Of a stretch of DNA of 64,000 nucleotides, positions 1 to 11,160 are shown one piece after another (position 1 is the first letter of the stretch; every line of letters starts with the position of its first letter). Where the stretch lies: NCBI RefSeq assembly GCF_035594125.1, contig NC_087151.1:15417501-15481500 (forward strand). The letters are read 5' to 3'. The DNA is from Scylla paramamosain. Lineage: Eukaryota > Arthropoda > Malacostraca > Decapoda > Portunidae. Below the pieces are notes generated by a model. It had not been told where the DNA came from. It saw only the letters and a list, made by a program, of their open reading frames with translations, and did not search any database. A program made the translations under genes and the position numbers.

Positions 1-560
1 GCAGGAAGGTGTGTTCCAGTGGTTTCCAATATTGATTTCCGTTAATTGGGCAAGTAATACCATGTGTGAGAAGCGACCGTGTGCCAAGAGTGTGGGCGGG
101 GCGGGGCGGGCGGCAGGTGAAGGCCGCGCAAGGCACTGCTCAAAGGACGCCAGTTCGTCCCCCATCAAGTCGCCCTTAGTGCAGCACGGCAGGCTTCTCA
201 CGCTCCCTCCCTCTGATTCTTATAAGTTACCGAAATGTTCGTTTTGAATCCTACATGAACGTGAATTGCACATTTTGTATATATTTTGCTCAAATGCACG
301 ATGTACACAGAAAACATACACATATAATAATAACAAAGCTTCTTGCCGTTTACGCTTGCTTTTATTTTCTTTCTGCAAAGCAGTGATCAATGCAAGGACC
401 ACAGTCCCTTCCTTGTCCCTGTGGCCGTCCCGCCCCGGATTATCGTGCATCATATGTATTGTCAGGTGGTGGCGGGAGCGAGGGAGCCCCGCACTCCTCA
501 CCAGCTGGGTCGCGCCTCATCACCACCTTGCGCTGTGACGCGTGCCACGCACGCTTTACT
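1..560. promoter_or_regulatory. GC-rich, promoter-like segment at the window edge
   Basis: The first 560 bases are much richer in GC and CpG than most of the window. Bases 95-135 hold a run of GGGCGG-type GC boxes followed by a CGCGC-containing stretch, and 430-560 again contain several CpGs. In invertebrate genomes such compact GC-rich blocks often mark promoters or first exons; the NEK promoter at 30.4 kb and the block at 58.1 kb look similar. No convincing coding exon is visible, so the gene it might serve lies to the left or has a noncoding first exon here. Inference only. Confidence 0.3.
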
Positions 561-571
561 TCACCAAACAT

Positions 572-576
<5 letters not shown>

Positions 577-648
<72 letters not shown>
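577..648. repeat. (CA)n microsatellite
   Basis: Uninterrupted CA dinucleotide array of 72 bases. Open reading frames through it (His-Thr or Val-Cys repeats) are artefacts of the repeat. Confidence 0.98.
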
Positions 649-651
<3 letters not shown>

Positions 652-2060
652 GCTCATTAATTTGACGAGTCGAGCTCAGATTAAGTTCACCTGTAGTCTG
701 GTGGTATGAAATAATGAGCGAATTATTTTGCGATATCACAAAAAAACTTTTGTTATTTTTTTTTTTTTTTTTTTTTTTCCTTTTGCGGAGAGGGTTTGTA
801 AAATATTACAGCTGAACTAGTACTGCGCATTCAAAAACAAAGTACATATATTCAATGTTTTATGGAAACAAATCAAACATAACTGTGATGAAAACTTCTT
901 TTTTTCAGCTGAACCGTTCTCCGATCCTGGGATAAAGAAATTGCTGAAATTTGGCACAATTTAAATGAAAAATATTAAAATCATAATAGACGTGACTTGT
1001 CAGTTTGATTCTGGAGGTGGGCGTGATCAAAGATCACTTGATCAAAGCTAATGCTGAACAAGATTATATTATTGATAGATAAATTTCGATGGTGTGCTCC
1101 TGTATTCCATAATGATACACTCACATCAAATAAGACCACCAAGACGGATCCACTGTCACACAATCGTGCTCCAGAAGGCTTGGGATGCCTCTACGCCATT
1201 CGTAGCGACTCTTCCACTTCCATACAGTCTCATTTCGGGTCTTGCCTTATATTAACATGGAGATCTCGTTACCACAACCGATCCATTATGGAACCACGCG
1301 CGCCTTGATGTTAGGCCTCGCGTGGGGTTTCGGCTGCTCGTTGTTCTTCCACCTCGTCTTGCTTTGTATGGTGAGGAAAGAGAAATATTAGTCTCACTTT
1401 CTTATCACGTCCTGGAAAGATGAAAACTTTCGTGGCATCACGTTGAGAGGAAGCTTTGTTGTCATTCCTCTTCATGTTTTTGCTATTGCTGTTCGTTTCA
1501 TTCCATTACAAAGCTACTTGGCAAGCTACTGTAATAGCTATATACTGGAATATGTGTAATGAAATGCGAAGCCGTAGACTCTGGCCGTACAAAGGAATAA
1601 CTGCAAGTCACTTGCGGTTATTCCTTTGTACTTCAGAGTTTGTCAACTACTACTACTTCAAACTACAAACTACTTCAGAGTTTGTCAACATAGGAATGCG
1701 TGGAATGAATTATTGATTAATTCTTACATTTTGATGGGAAAAAAACACCGCCATAGAGTGAGCTATGTACAATGAGGCTGCAGAAGGCAAGGAGCCGTGC
1801 TGTTAGTAAGCTCCTCATAATAAAAGTTGGTAATAGATTACGGAAATATAATAATGGCAAGAGTCTTGCGTTCCTTCGGGCCGATAGCACAATTAATCTT
1901 ATAATCTTTTGTCATGTGATTTTCCAGTGTCTTATAGAACCCTAGCTAGTTATTAATACAACGCTACCTTACCTCACAAAGTTAAACTATTAGGCATAAA
2001 ACCATGGGTGGTGGCAAGTACCCTTTTTTTTATCTTAACAACAAAAGTAAAAACATTTAA
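649..2060. other. Intergenic stretch without a recognisable gene
   Basis: AT-rich DNA with a poly-T tract near 757-780. No conserved reading frame, splice-bounded exon or transposon domain could be recognised. It contains one strong hairpin at 1578-1639 and an 18-nt direct repeat at 1630-1647 and 1672-1689, listed separately. Confidence 0.6.
1578..1639. other. 62-nt near-perfect hairpin (pre-miRNA-sized)
   Basis: Bases 1587-1607 and 1611-1631 are reverse complements over 21 positions with one G-T type mismatch, separated by the 3-nt loop TCA. Below a small asymmetric internal loop (GCC opposite TT) the stem continues with ACTCTG at 1578-1583 pairing with CAGAGT at 1634-1639. The total size resembles an arthropod pre-miRNA, but the tiny loop would also fit a very short fold-back insertion. 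No miRNA family is recognised. Confidence 0.5.
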
Positions 2061-3654
2061 CAAAATTACCATCCAACTCCAACTTTTTCTAAGGAATCAG
2101 AAACAATCCCCCTCCCCCGGGAGAGGTTCTTGATGTGAGAAAAGCCTCAAAGCCAGATGATGTGTCAGGTTGGATCCTGAAGGAATGTGGCAAACAATTG
2201 GCTGAGAAGATATATATTATCATAATGAGCTCATTAGCTGAGGGTAAAATCCCCACAGACTGGAAGAGAACAGACATAGTTCCAGTTTATAAAGGGGGGG
2301 TGTAGGGAAGATCCGTTGAATTATATATAGACCAGTATCCCTGACAAGTGTAGTTGCTAAGAATTGTGAAAGAATAATCAAAGATAGTGGATAAAGTATC
2401 TAGAAGACAACAGATTGACTGACAGGCAATTTGGTTTTAGAGAAGGAAGATTTTGCACAACAAATTTGGTACGTTTCTACTCCAGGATGATTGAGAAAGT
2501 ACAAGACAGAGATTGCTGGACAGATTGAATTTACCTGGATGTACAAAAAGCATTTGATAAGGTGCCACATAAGAGACTGCTTTGTAAGATCAAAAACACT
2601 GAAGATATAGATGGAGTGAATCTGAAGTGGATGGAGGATTTTTTTTGGAGGAAAGAGAAATGAGAACGGTAATTAGAGATAGAAAGTCTTCGTGGAGGAA
2701 AGTGATCGGTGGAGTTCCACAAGGGTCAGTACTGGCTCCAGTAATGTTTGCATTATATATTAATGACATGACGAAAGAAGTGAACAGTTAAGTGAGTCTG
2801 TTTGCTGATGACGCCAAGTTACTTGGGAAGGTGAGAAGGGAAGAGGAGTGCCAAGCACTGCAGCAGGATTTGAACAAAATATAGAAAGGAGTCATAGATG
2901 GGAAATGGAATTCAACATCAGAAAATGCAGTGTGATGGAATTTGGAAAAAAAATTCAAAAGAAAATACTAGGCAACTATAAAGTAGGAAACGAAAATATT
3001 AAGAAAACGACAATGGAAAGGGACTTGGGAGTAACTGTACCTGATTATTAATTTATCACCAGAGAAACACATAAATAGGATTATGAGTGAAACTTACAAC
3101 ATTGTGAGGAATATAAAAGTAGCATGCATATATATAGATGAGGAAATAATGAAGAAACTGATTGCAACACCCAAGGTTGGAATATGCAGCAACAGTGTGG
3201 TCACCAAGTACAAAAATGAATATCAAGAAATTGGAGAGGATTCAGAGATCAGCAACAAAGCTGGTTCCAAGTCTTCAAAACTTATCATATGAAGAGAGAT
3301 TGAGAAGTTTGAATCTACAGACGCTTAAACAACGGAGGGAGAGAGGAGACCTGATTGCGGTGTATAGGTTAATGAATGGATCAGAAAAAGTAGACCGGCA
3401 GGATTCGATAATATAGGATGTAAGAGATTCAAGAGGTCATGGCAAGAAGTTGAAAAAGGCCACCTGTAGAAAGGATATTAAAAAGAACAGCTTTCTTTAA
3501 AGAATAATAGAGACATGAAATAGCTTGGAAAAAAAGATGGGGTTCATGCAAGATCGATTCATCATTTTAAGGTCAAGTTGGGCGATAGTAGATATAGAGA
3601 CGGGACAGCACGAGCGTAGCTCCCCTTTGTATACGACAACTAGGTAAATACACA
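2060..3654 (+). mobile_element. Non-LTR retrotransposon (LINE), 5'-truncated reverse transcriptase copy
   Basis: Broken plus-strand frames encode a reverse transcriptase: the pre-catalytic region with a KIPTDWKRTDIVPVYK-like block at about 2240-2295, then an AFDKVPHKR-like motif A near 2550-2577, GVPQGS-like motif B near 2710-2730 and an intact FADDAK motif C at 2801-2818. A C-terminal RT thumb region follows to about 3416. The element ends with CAACTAGGTAAATACACAC at about 3637-3654, the same terminus seen on the LINEs at 15.5-18.4 kb and 25.8-28 kb. The endonuclease domain is missing and stops and frameshifts interrupt the frame, so it is dead. CR1/Rex1-like or Jockey-group affinity is from general motif resemblance. 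Confidence 0.85.
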
Positions 3655-3924
3655 CTTCTCAGTAGTACCCGTATACAGTGTGAGATTAAAACTGGTGACA
3701 CAACTCTGGTAGAATAAAATCCTCGGAGAGTCAGTGAGAAACAGATGAGGCGATGAGTATCCTTTGACCTCCACCGAGGTCCACTGATTCATTACAAACT
3801 TGAGGGGAGATAGAGCTCCCACACATATCGCCATCTGGAGGTGAAACCAAAATTTGTAGCGCCATAATCATTAAGAGAGGATGTACGGGTTCAAAATTTT
3901 ATTGTTATTACTATTATTATTTTT
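3655..3924. other. Short spacer between two LINE copies
   Basis: Unassigned DNA between the first LINE terminus and the TAA/TAG microsatellite. Nothing gene-like is visible. Confidence 0.5.
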
Positions 3925-4045
<121 letters not shown>

Positions 4046-6350
4046 GTCAGGGACGGAGTTCAGAGAGATAAGGCAGGGTGAGAGAGGTGAGGTGAGGCTC
4101 CGGAAGGGAGGAGGAAAGAGGAAGGGGGGAGATAGGTGTGAGTATGTTGGAATGTCAGGTCATGCTGAAATGAGAGAGGTGAGGTCGAGGCGAGTAGATG
4201 AGGGAGGGGAGAGGATGGTAGGGGACGAGATGAGGGGATTAGGTGAAGTAAATGTAGATGAATTGTATAAATATTTCGTAGATAAAGTTCATACAGGTCA
4301 GTTAGCAAATATCCCGTATAGAACAATAAGATCACAAAAAAATGACCCTAAATGGATAGCTGCTAGGTTAAAGCATTATATAGGGCGTAAGAGAAGTATA
4401 TATAAGAGATTAAGGGCAGGTGAAGAAGTTTTAAGGACACAATATAATTAATTAGTTAGAACAGTCAGGAAGTTAACGAGGAAAGCTAAGTACAATTATG
4501 AATTAAAGGTAGCCAGCCAGGCGAAGACGGACCTCAAGGGATTTTATCAGGTATACAGGACGAAGAATAAGGATACTGTAGGTCCATTAAAGGCAGCAGA
4601 TGGGGAGCTGGTTTGTTCTGGGGAGGAGATTAGTAAACTTCTGAATGATTATTTTTTAACTGTCTTCACCCAGGAAAACATGCAGGATATGCCAGATAGT
4701 GAACAGGTGTTTAGAGCAGATGAGAATGAGAAGCTGACAGATATTTCCATAACTAGGGAGATAGTGGAACAGGAGATAGATAGGCTAAAAAAGTTCAAGT
4801 CACCAGGACCTGATGAAATATATCCCAGAGTACTTAAGGAATGTAAAGAGATTATTAGTGAGCCGTTAGTTTCTGTCTTTAGGAAATCACTGGAGTCGGG
4901 TGAGGTACCAGTAATGTGGAGACAGGCTAATGTAGTACCCATCTTTAAGAAAGGAGATAAAACTTTAGCGTCTAATTATAGACCTGTCAGCTTAACTTCA
5001 GTTGTAGGTAAAATGTTAGAGTCAATAATAGCGAGGAACATTAGGGAACATTTAGACAAACATAACTTGATAAATCAGTCACAGCATGGCTTCACGAAGG
5101 GGAAGTCTTGCCTGACAAACTTGTTAAGTTTTTACAGTAAGGTGTACGAGGCAGTAGATAATGGTGATAGTTATGATATCTTATATCTGGACTTTAGTAA
5201 AGCATTTGACAAGGTACCCCATCAAAGGCTCCTGAGAAAGGTTAGGGCACACGGGATAAATGGGAAGGTGTTAGGCTGGATAGGGTCATGGCTTGGTAAC
5301 AGGCGACAGAGAGTGGTAATAAACGGCTCGAAATCCGAGTGGGTCATGTAATTAGTGGGGTGCCACAGGGATCAGTATTAGGGCCATTGTTATTTCTAAT
5401 ATATATCAATGACTTGGATAGTGGAATTAGTAGTGATGTTAGTAAATTTGCGGATGACACAAAGATAGGTAGATTAATTAGGTCAGAATCGGATGCCATC
5501 GCCTTGCAGGCAGACTTAGATAGAATGAATGAATGGACGGATAGATGGCAAATGCAATTTAATATCAATAAATGCAAAGTGCTTAGCGTAGGTAGAGGAA
5601 ACCCACACAATAGGTACACATTAAACAACCAAACTCTGGTAGGTACAGGGTACGAGAAAGATTTAGAAGTTATAGGTAGCTCTGAACTCCGTCTAGGGAA
5701 ACAATGCATAGAAGCCAGAAACAAGGCAAATAGGGTACTAGGATTCATTTTTAGGAGTGTTAAAAGAAGAAGGCCGGAAGTAATATTAAAGTTATACTTG
5801 GCGCTGGTCAGACCTCATCTAGACTACGCTGTGCAGTTCTGGTCCCCACATTACAGGAAAGATATAGGTCTATTAGAATCAGTACAGAGGAGAATGACTA
5901 AAAGGATACAGGGGATGAGGAGTATTCCTTACGAGGCGAGGTTGAAGCTGTTAAATTTACATTCTCTGAAGAGACGTAGGTTAAGAGGGGACCTGATAGA
6001 AGTCTTTAAGTGGTATAAGGGTTATAACAAGGGAGGTGTAAGCAAAATTCTTAAGATCAACAACCAGGGTAGAACAAGAAATAACGGGTTCAAACTTGAA
6101 AAATTTAGGTTTAGGAAGGAGATAGGAAAAAATTGGTTCTCAAATAGAGTGGTAGATGAGTGGAACGGACTCAGTAATCATGTAGTTAGTGCTAGGACAC
6201 TAGAGAGCTTTAAGAGAAGATTAGACAAGTTTATGGATGGGGATAACAGATGGAAATAGGTAGGTGTGTTTCATACAGGGACTGCCACGTGTAAGCCTGG
6301 TCGCTTCTTGCAGCTTCCCTTATTTCTTATGTTCTTATGTTCTTATGTAT
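4046..6350 (+). mobile_element. Non-LTR retrotransposon (LINE), long RT copy with two lesions
   Basis: A plus-strand frame starting about 4092 runs to 6259 with only one internal TAA (about 4449-4451) and one frameshift near 5340-5350. It encodes the linker and a complete reverse transcriptase: SPGPDEI near 4801, NYRPVSLTS near 4974-5000, SQHGFTKGKSC near 5077-5109, LDFSKAFDKVPHQR (motif A) at about 5188-5229, GVPQGSVLGPLLF (motif B) near 5357-5395, FADDTK (motif C) at 5449-5466, then the C-terminal region. No endonuclease domain is present, so the copy is 5'-truncated. Its 3' end is a distinct tail (GACTGCCACG block at about 6280) finishing in TTCTTATG repeats at about 6325-6346, so it belongs to a different family from the AGGTAAATACACAC-tailed LINEs. 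It is the least decayed retroelement in the window. Confidence 0.88.
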
Positions 6351-6363
6351 CATCATTATCATC

Positions 6364-6412
6364 ATCAGCAGCAGCAGCAGTAGCAGCAGCAGCCGCCGCC
6401 GCCGCCGCAGCC
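6364..6412. repeat. Short (GCA)n/(GCC)n trinucleotide tract
   Basis: Imperfect CAG/GCA repeats followed by GCC repeats just downstream of the LINE 3' tail. Predicted Ala or Ser runs through it have no other protein-like context. Confidence 0.7.
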
Positions 6413-6548
6413 ACATTATTATTGTTAATGTTGTTGTTCCTGGCCGCATTGTTGTTATTGTTATAAGCAGTGTTAGTAATAGTGACAGTGATAGCAGTAG
6501 CAACAGGGGCAGCAGAAAATGAATGATGGCTTATTATGAGTTAGCTGC

Positions 6549-6578
6549 AGGCACCTCTTGACATTGCAAGAGGTGCCT
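6549..6578. other. Perfect 12-bp hairpin followed by T-rich DNA
   Basis: AGGCACCTCTTG (6549-6560) and CAAGAGGTGCCT (6567-6578) are perfect reverse complements around the loop ACATTG. It resembles an intrinsic terminator in form, which has no meaning for RNA polymerase II genes. No adjacent gene explains it; it is not the histone 3' stem-loop. Confidence 0.6.
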
Positions 6579-6579
6579 T

Positions 6580-7826
6580 TGTTTCCTTCTGAAGGCCCAG
6601 TGGGAGCTATGTTGAATTTCTGAAGCATCTGTGATTACTGGAGACCGGGGGAAAAAAAAATGTTGCTATTGAAACCTTTTTTTTTTTTTTTTTTTTTAAG
6701 TGATACTTTTCCACCAAAAATGTGTGATGGAAACTAAAATATATGATTTTCTCATTGCTTTATTTCACTGAATAATGCATGGAAAAAAAAAAAAAATGTT
6801 TTACAAATCTTTTACCTGTGGGAAGTCAGGGATGGATTTTCGTATGTTGGTATTTTGCGGCACCGAGACTATAATAAATTATCCCGATCCCGTCATCTGC
6901 ACTTAAGTTTATATAAAAAAAATAAAATAAATAAATAAATAGATAAATAAATAAAAAATAAAAATAAAAAATAGGTAAATAAAATAGAAAGTGAAAAGGA
7001 ACAATTTTTTCTATATTAACTATTGATTCTCTCTGAGTTGAAATACTGACCTTAAACTTGTATATAGAAACATAAAAATAACTCAACCTGCTTAGCGATT
7101 GCAGAAACAATTTGTAACCGTGATTTAATTATTTTTTTATCACTTTCTATTTTTATTTTATTATTTATTTACTTTATTTTTTTTTTTTTTTCAGTAAGAC
7201 GATCTTCTGTCAGTCATCACATTTTTGGAGATTGAGAAGCTTTCCCCTATATCCACGTTGGCTGCTGGGGCAAATTTCAGATTAGCTATATCTTTTGACC
7301 CCATTCTCTCAGGAAATGTTACATTACTTCTGTCCTCTCCTTGCAGGATTGCCTTGACTGAAGAAAGCACTTCAGTGTTCTAGACTTCTCAATACACGTC
7401 CATGGCAGTAGACGTGTTAAGGCTTTCATGTCTTGTCTGTCCACAAAGAAGTCAGACTGACAGCTGTATCCTAGTTTCCTTATCTATGTCAAATTATTTA
7501 TGTTACGAATAATTCAAGTATGTCATATGAAAAGAACATTTTTTTATGCTGCTTATACATTTTACGGATTACTTCCGTTACTCCTCACATCACTCATATC
7601 TTGCTAATTGAATAATTATTAGACGTGACGTGAAACATTAATGAAATACAGCAGTCATGAAGTTTTCAACAGGGATCTGGTAAAAATGTCATGTTTGGGC
7701 CATTTCATGCGGAAACCGTGATTCGTATTATTTATTTTCTTTATTTATTTTTTTATTGTTTTTATTTTTTTATTTATTTATTTTTTTTTTTTTGCGAAAA
7801 TCACTTGTGAAAATCATTTTTACGTA

Positions 7827-7891
<65 letters not shown>

Positions 7892-9109
7892 TAGTACAGT
7901 GACTAAAATATTTAGAGTGTAAATAGGGAAATGGATAATGGCATATAATTATGAAAAGGCTTGGAAGGTTACTTTGAAAAAATGAAATACGGAGTGGAAG
8001 AATGACTGAATATTTTGAACAAGAAAACATCTGCCATAAGTAAAATATAGGACCGAAATGTTGAAATGAGGCTGTTTGACTGATGGAAGTATTAGAACCT
8101 AGCTGGGAAGAAGACATTCTGAAAGTTGTGTACAAAAAAAATGAATAGATAAATAAATAAAACACTCACAATGTCGCTGCCAAAAAAATAATGGAGTGTT
8201 GAACCCAAAGTATCAGTTAAGATACGGAGATAGAGATAACGAGTACACAACAGTAAGATAAATGTTGTGGGATGTAAAAGAATGATTCCCTGTAAAATGG
8301 GAGGATGAAAGTGTTCACATACATAGAGGTGAAGATGAAAGGATTGAGGTGTCCATCCCCACAAGTACAAAACCACACCTGGCCACAACTTCACACTGGG
8401 ATTTATAAGCAACACTCATAATTCATGTTTTATTACAAGTGTTAAACGCTTATATGACTTGCACATCATCAGTGGAACCTGTGATTAGTCAACATTCAAT
8501 ACTTTCTTTAATAAAGTTATATAACTTGACAAAGTTATGAAGTCAACAGAGTGGGCACTGAACAAATACTTATAATGAAATACTTGTTTTTAGTTTTCAG
8601 TAACAAGTGGCTAAGAGTTGTTTAGGGTTGAAATCTGAATTTTGTACTTTGATATCACCAAATTAGCAATTAAATTGCAATAAAAGGGAACATACAAGAA
8701 ATTCCTTACAATACAAATGTGTTGCTTTTGTCTTTAAGTTACAGGAAAACATTTCTTTCATAAGCCATATGATAATGGCCCAGACACAACCTGAACACAC
8801 AATATCTGCTGTCATGTAGTGAGAGTCATTTCAAACAAACTAGCAAAAAGGGTGGATGGTTTTGGACTGTTTCAAGGGAATACAGAACTTCAGTTACAGT
8901 TTTGTCATGTTACAGAGTGAGAAAAACTGCCATCAGGAAGATTTGAGGATTTTGCCTAAAAAAATATCATTGAAATTAAATAAATGCTTAGTTTCTGAAA
9001 TTAATTTCAAAATTACATGCAAAAGGTATGTTAGTCTTGACAAGTTTAAATATAATTATGTACAGCCTCCCTGAGCTAATTGATTTAGACAAATGAATAA
9101 TGTATTTAC
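6580..9109. other. AT-rich intergenic DNA with simple repeats
   Basis: Contains poly-T and poly-A tracts (about 6675-6700, 6783-6796, 7180-7192), an (AAAT)-type tract near 6920-6980, and a CT array at 7831-7886. Reading frames here are low-complexity. No exon or transposon domain is recognised. Confidence 0.6.
7831..7886. repeat. (CT)n microsatellite
   Basis: Uninterrupted CT dinucleotide array of 56 bases. Confidence 0.97.
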
Positions 9110-9111
9110 TA

Positions 9112-9564
9112 CAGTAAAATCCCTCTTATCTGGCATCAACGGGACTGCCGACATGCCGGATACTTGAATAGAAGTGAAATCATGTCCACAATCACCACCC
9201 TACACTCACGCATCTTACCATAACAAAGATCAGCTGATCTTAATCAGCAGCTGATCTGATCAGCTGCTGAAGTGTAAGCATAACACGCTTCCTCTTTTCT
9301 ACAACTTTAGCCATGATGAAGGCGTCAGGCGATAAACAGTGCACACGCGGAACTGAGTCACTGAGTAAACACAGTGCAGTGGGCCGCGGGTGGCGCGAAG
9401 CAGTGCGCTCTGGTGGCGAGGGGGCAAAGTATGCCATGCGCGGGAATTTTAATCGATTTTATGAGTACACATTGATTTTTTATTGATTTTAAGGCTCGGG
9501 GAAAAATGTGCCGGATACTTGAAGCTGCCGGATACTCGAATGCTGGATGAGAGGGATTTTACTG
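9112..9564 (-). mobile_element. Pogo/Tigger-type MITE (internal-deletion derivative)
   Basis: The element has terminal inverted repeats: CAGTAAAATCCCTCTTATC at the left end and the reverse complement (about GAGAGGGATTTTACTG) at the right, flanked by the TA dinucleotide on both sides (9110-9111 and 9565-9566), the target-site duplication expected of the Tc1/mariner/pogo superfamily. Inside, a minus-strand fragment preserves the first residues of a transposase (MAKVVEKRKR). A second, longer copy of the same family lies at 46483-47226. Compared with it, this copy has lost about 290 bases, and the junction is filled by palindromic sequence around 9220-9270. Confidence 0.88.
9244..9270. repeat. 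Palindromic filler at the MITE deletion junction
   Basis: Bases 9244-9256 and 9258-9270 form a perfect 13-bp inverted repeat with a single central T. The sequence between the two conserved halves of the MITE is made of overlapping CAGCTGATC units that are not present in this form in the longer copy. Confidence 0.7.
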
Positions 9565-10480
9565 TAGTATTAAAAACACTTTGATGTATTTGAAAAGTAC
9601 ATTTTGCTACCCAAGTTTCCTTCGAGTCTTTGAGCAAGTTATTTTGAATGCACAATATTGAGAACTCATTTGAAAGCAACATTTGCCCTACATCAGGATA
9701 CAGTTATAAAGTATTTTTCCCAGGATGTTTTAATCACATTGCAGGTCAGCTATGCAGGAAAAATTTATCTTTTGACTCATAGCTGACTAGAAAAATATAA
9801 ATAAATGATCACATGAAACTACAGTATAAAGTAGTTTGCAACAGTAACAAAATGACTTATAATACAAGGTTGAACTAAAGTATAAAAATACAACTGGATT
9901 CATTTTCTTTCTAAACAAAATTTTTGTGCCCAAATAAGTGAACATACTAATACAGTATTACATACTTTATAAAACTATATATACATAATTGTTTTAAAGA
10001 TGTAATTGTATGACTTCTGTATGCAATTAGTGGAACCCAATATTTTTAATCTTTATAATGTCACTGATATTATCATAAAAATACAGCAACCTATCAGTAA
10101 CATTTTAACAGTTCTTTATGTGAAATAAACTGATATGTACAAAAGTATTCCTGCTTAATCTTTCCAAAATTTCACATATTGAAGAAATATTTGGTAATGT
10201 AATATTACACACACAAAGACGTTTTACAGAAACACAACTTAAACAAGGTTACACAAATATTAATGATTTCATGTGATTGGTAAATTCAGCACATACACTT
10301 CCCTTGTCATGTTAAAGACTTCATATCAGGTAATGAGGTAATTAACTTGACTACTCAAGTTTTCTTTACTGTTCACTGATTATATTACCTAACAAATACA
10401 TTCACGTTGTACATATGTAGAGTAAAAGTCTCTTTATTCAAGAATGATAATGGTCTACGTTTAGAACTATTGTAGATAAC

Positions 10481-10613
<133 letters not shown>

Positions 10614-11066
10614 TGCCTGTTGGTACACCCACATTACAGTAAAAAAAGATGCTGCCAACATAAAACACCTCACGCACTGCAGGCTTAACAACTAGGTACC
10701 TTATGGATAATTTGAAATGTTTATAATTGCAACTATTATATATCAATGTTGTTGATCATCATCACAATGCTGTTATTATTATCAGTGTGAGGAGTCAGTA
10801 CTTAAAACTCCAAACCCTTCCCATTGCTGCACTATGAGTGATATTGTGATAGGTATGTTTTTCTTAATAAAGCATAAGCCACTTAGTTGTTTAGCTCCTT
10901 GTGTCTTACACAACTTGTTGTAGAATATGGGCCAAAGTTAATGTCTCGGTTGTTTGTTTATTCGGAATTCTACAGTATAGAACTATAGAACAACAAATAA
11001 GAACAAAATTGGTTGAAGAAGATACCAACCTTTCTGAGTTCACTATAATATAGTGAAAGGGACTGT

Positions 11067-11160
11067 CATGTCTTCTTAGACAAACTATAGAAATGAAGCA
11101 AAGATCATGCCTAATGCCATGTCTTCTTAAGACAAACTATAGAAATAAAGCAAAGATCAT
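11067..11160. repeat. Tandem duplication of a ~42-nt unit
   Basis: The segment at 11067-11108 (beginning CATGTCTTCTTAGAC, ending CAAAGATCAT) recurs at 11118-11160 with one inserted base and one substitution. Confidence 0.9.

Noticed and set aside
440..739. His-Thr and Val-Cys repeat reading frames over CA/GT arrays (also at 25.6 and 60.6 kb)
   Set aside because: They are translations of dinucleotide repeats with no protein-like flanks.
1456..1716. 86-codon plus-strand frame covering the hairpin
   Set aside because: Starts in a T-rich stretch and runs through the hairpin and direct repeat; no protein-like features.
6549..6578. Histone mRNA 3' stem-loop or bacterial terminator
   Set aside because: Sequence does not match the histone stem-loop, and no bacterial gene is present.
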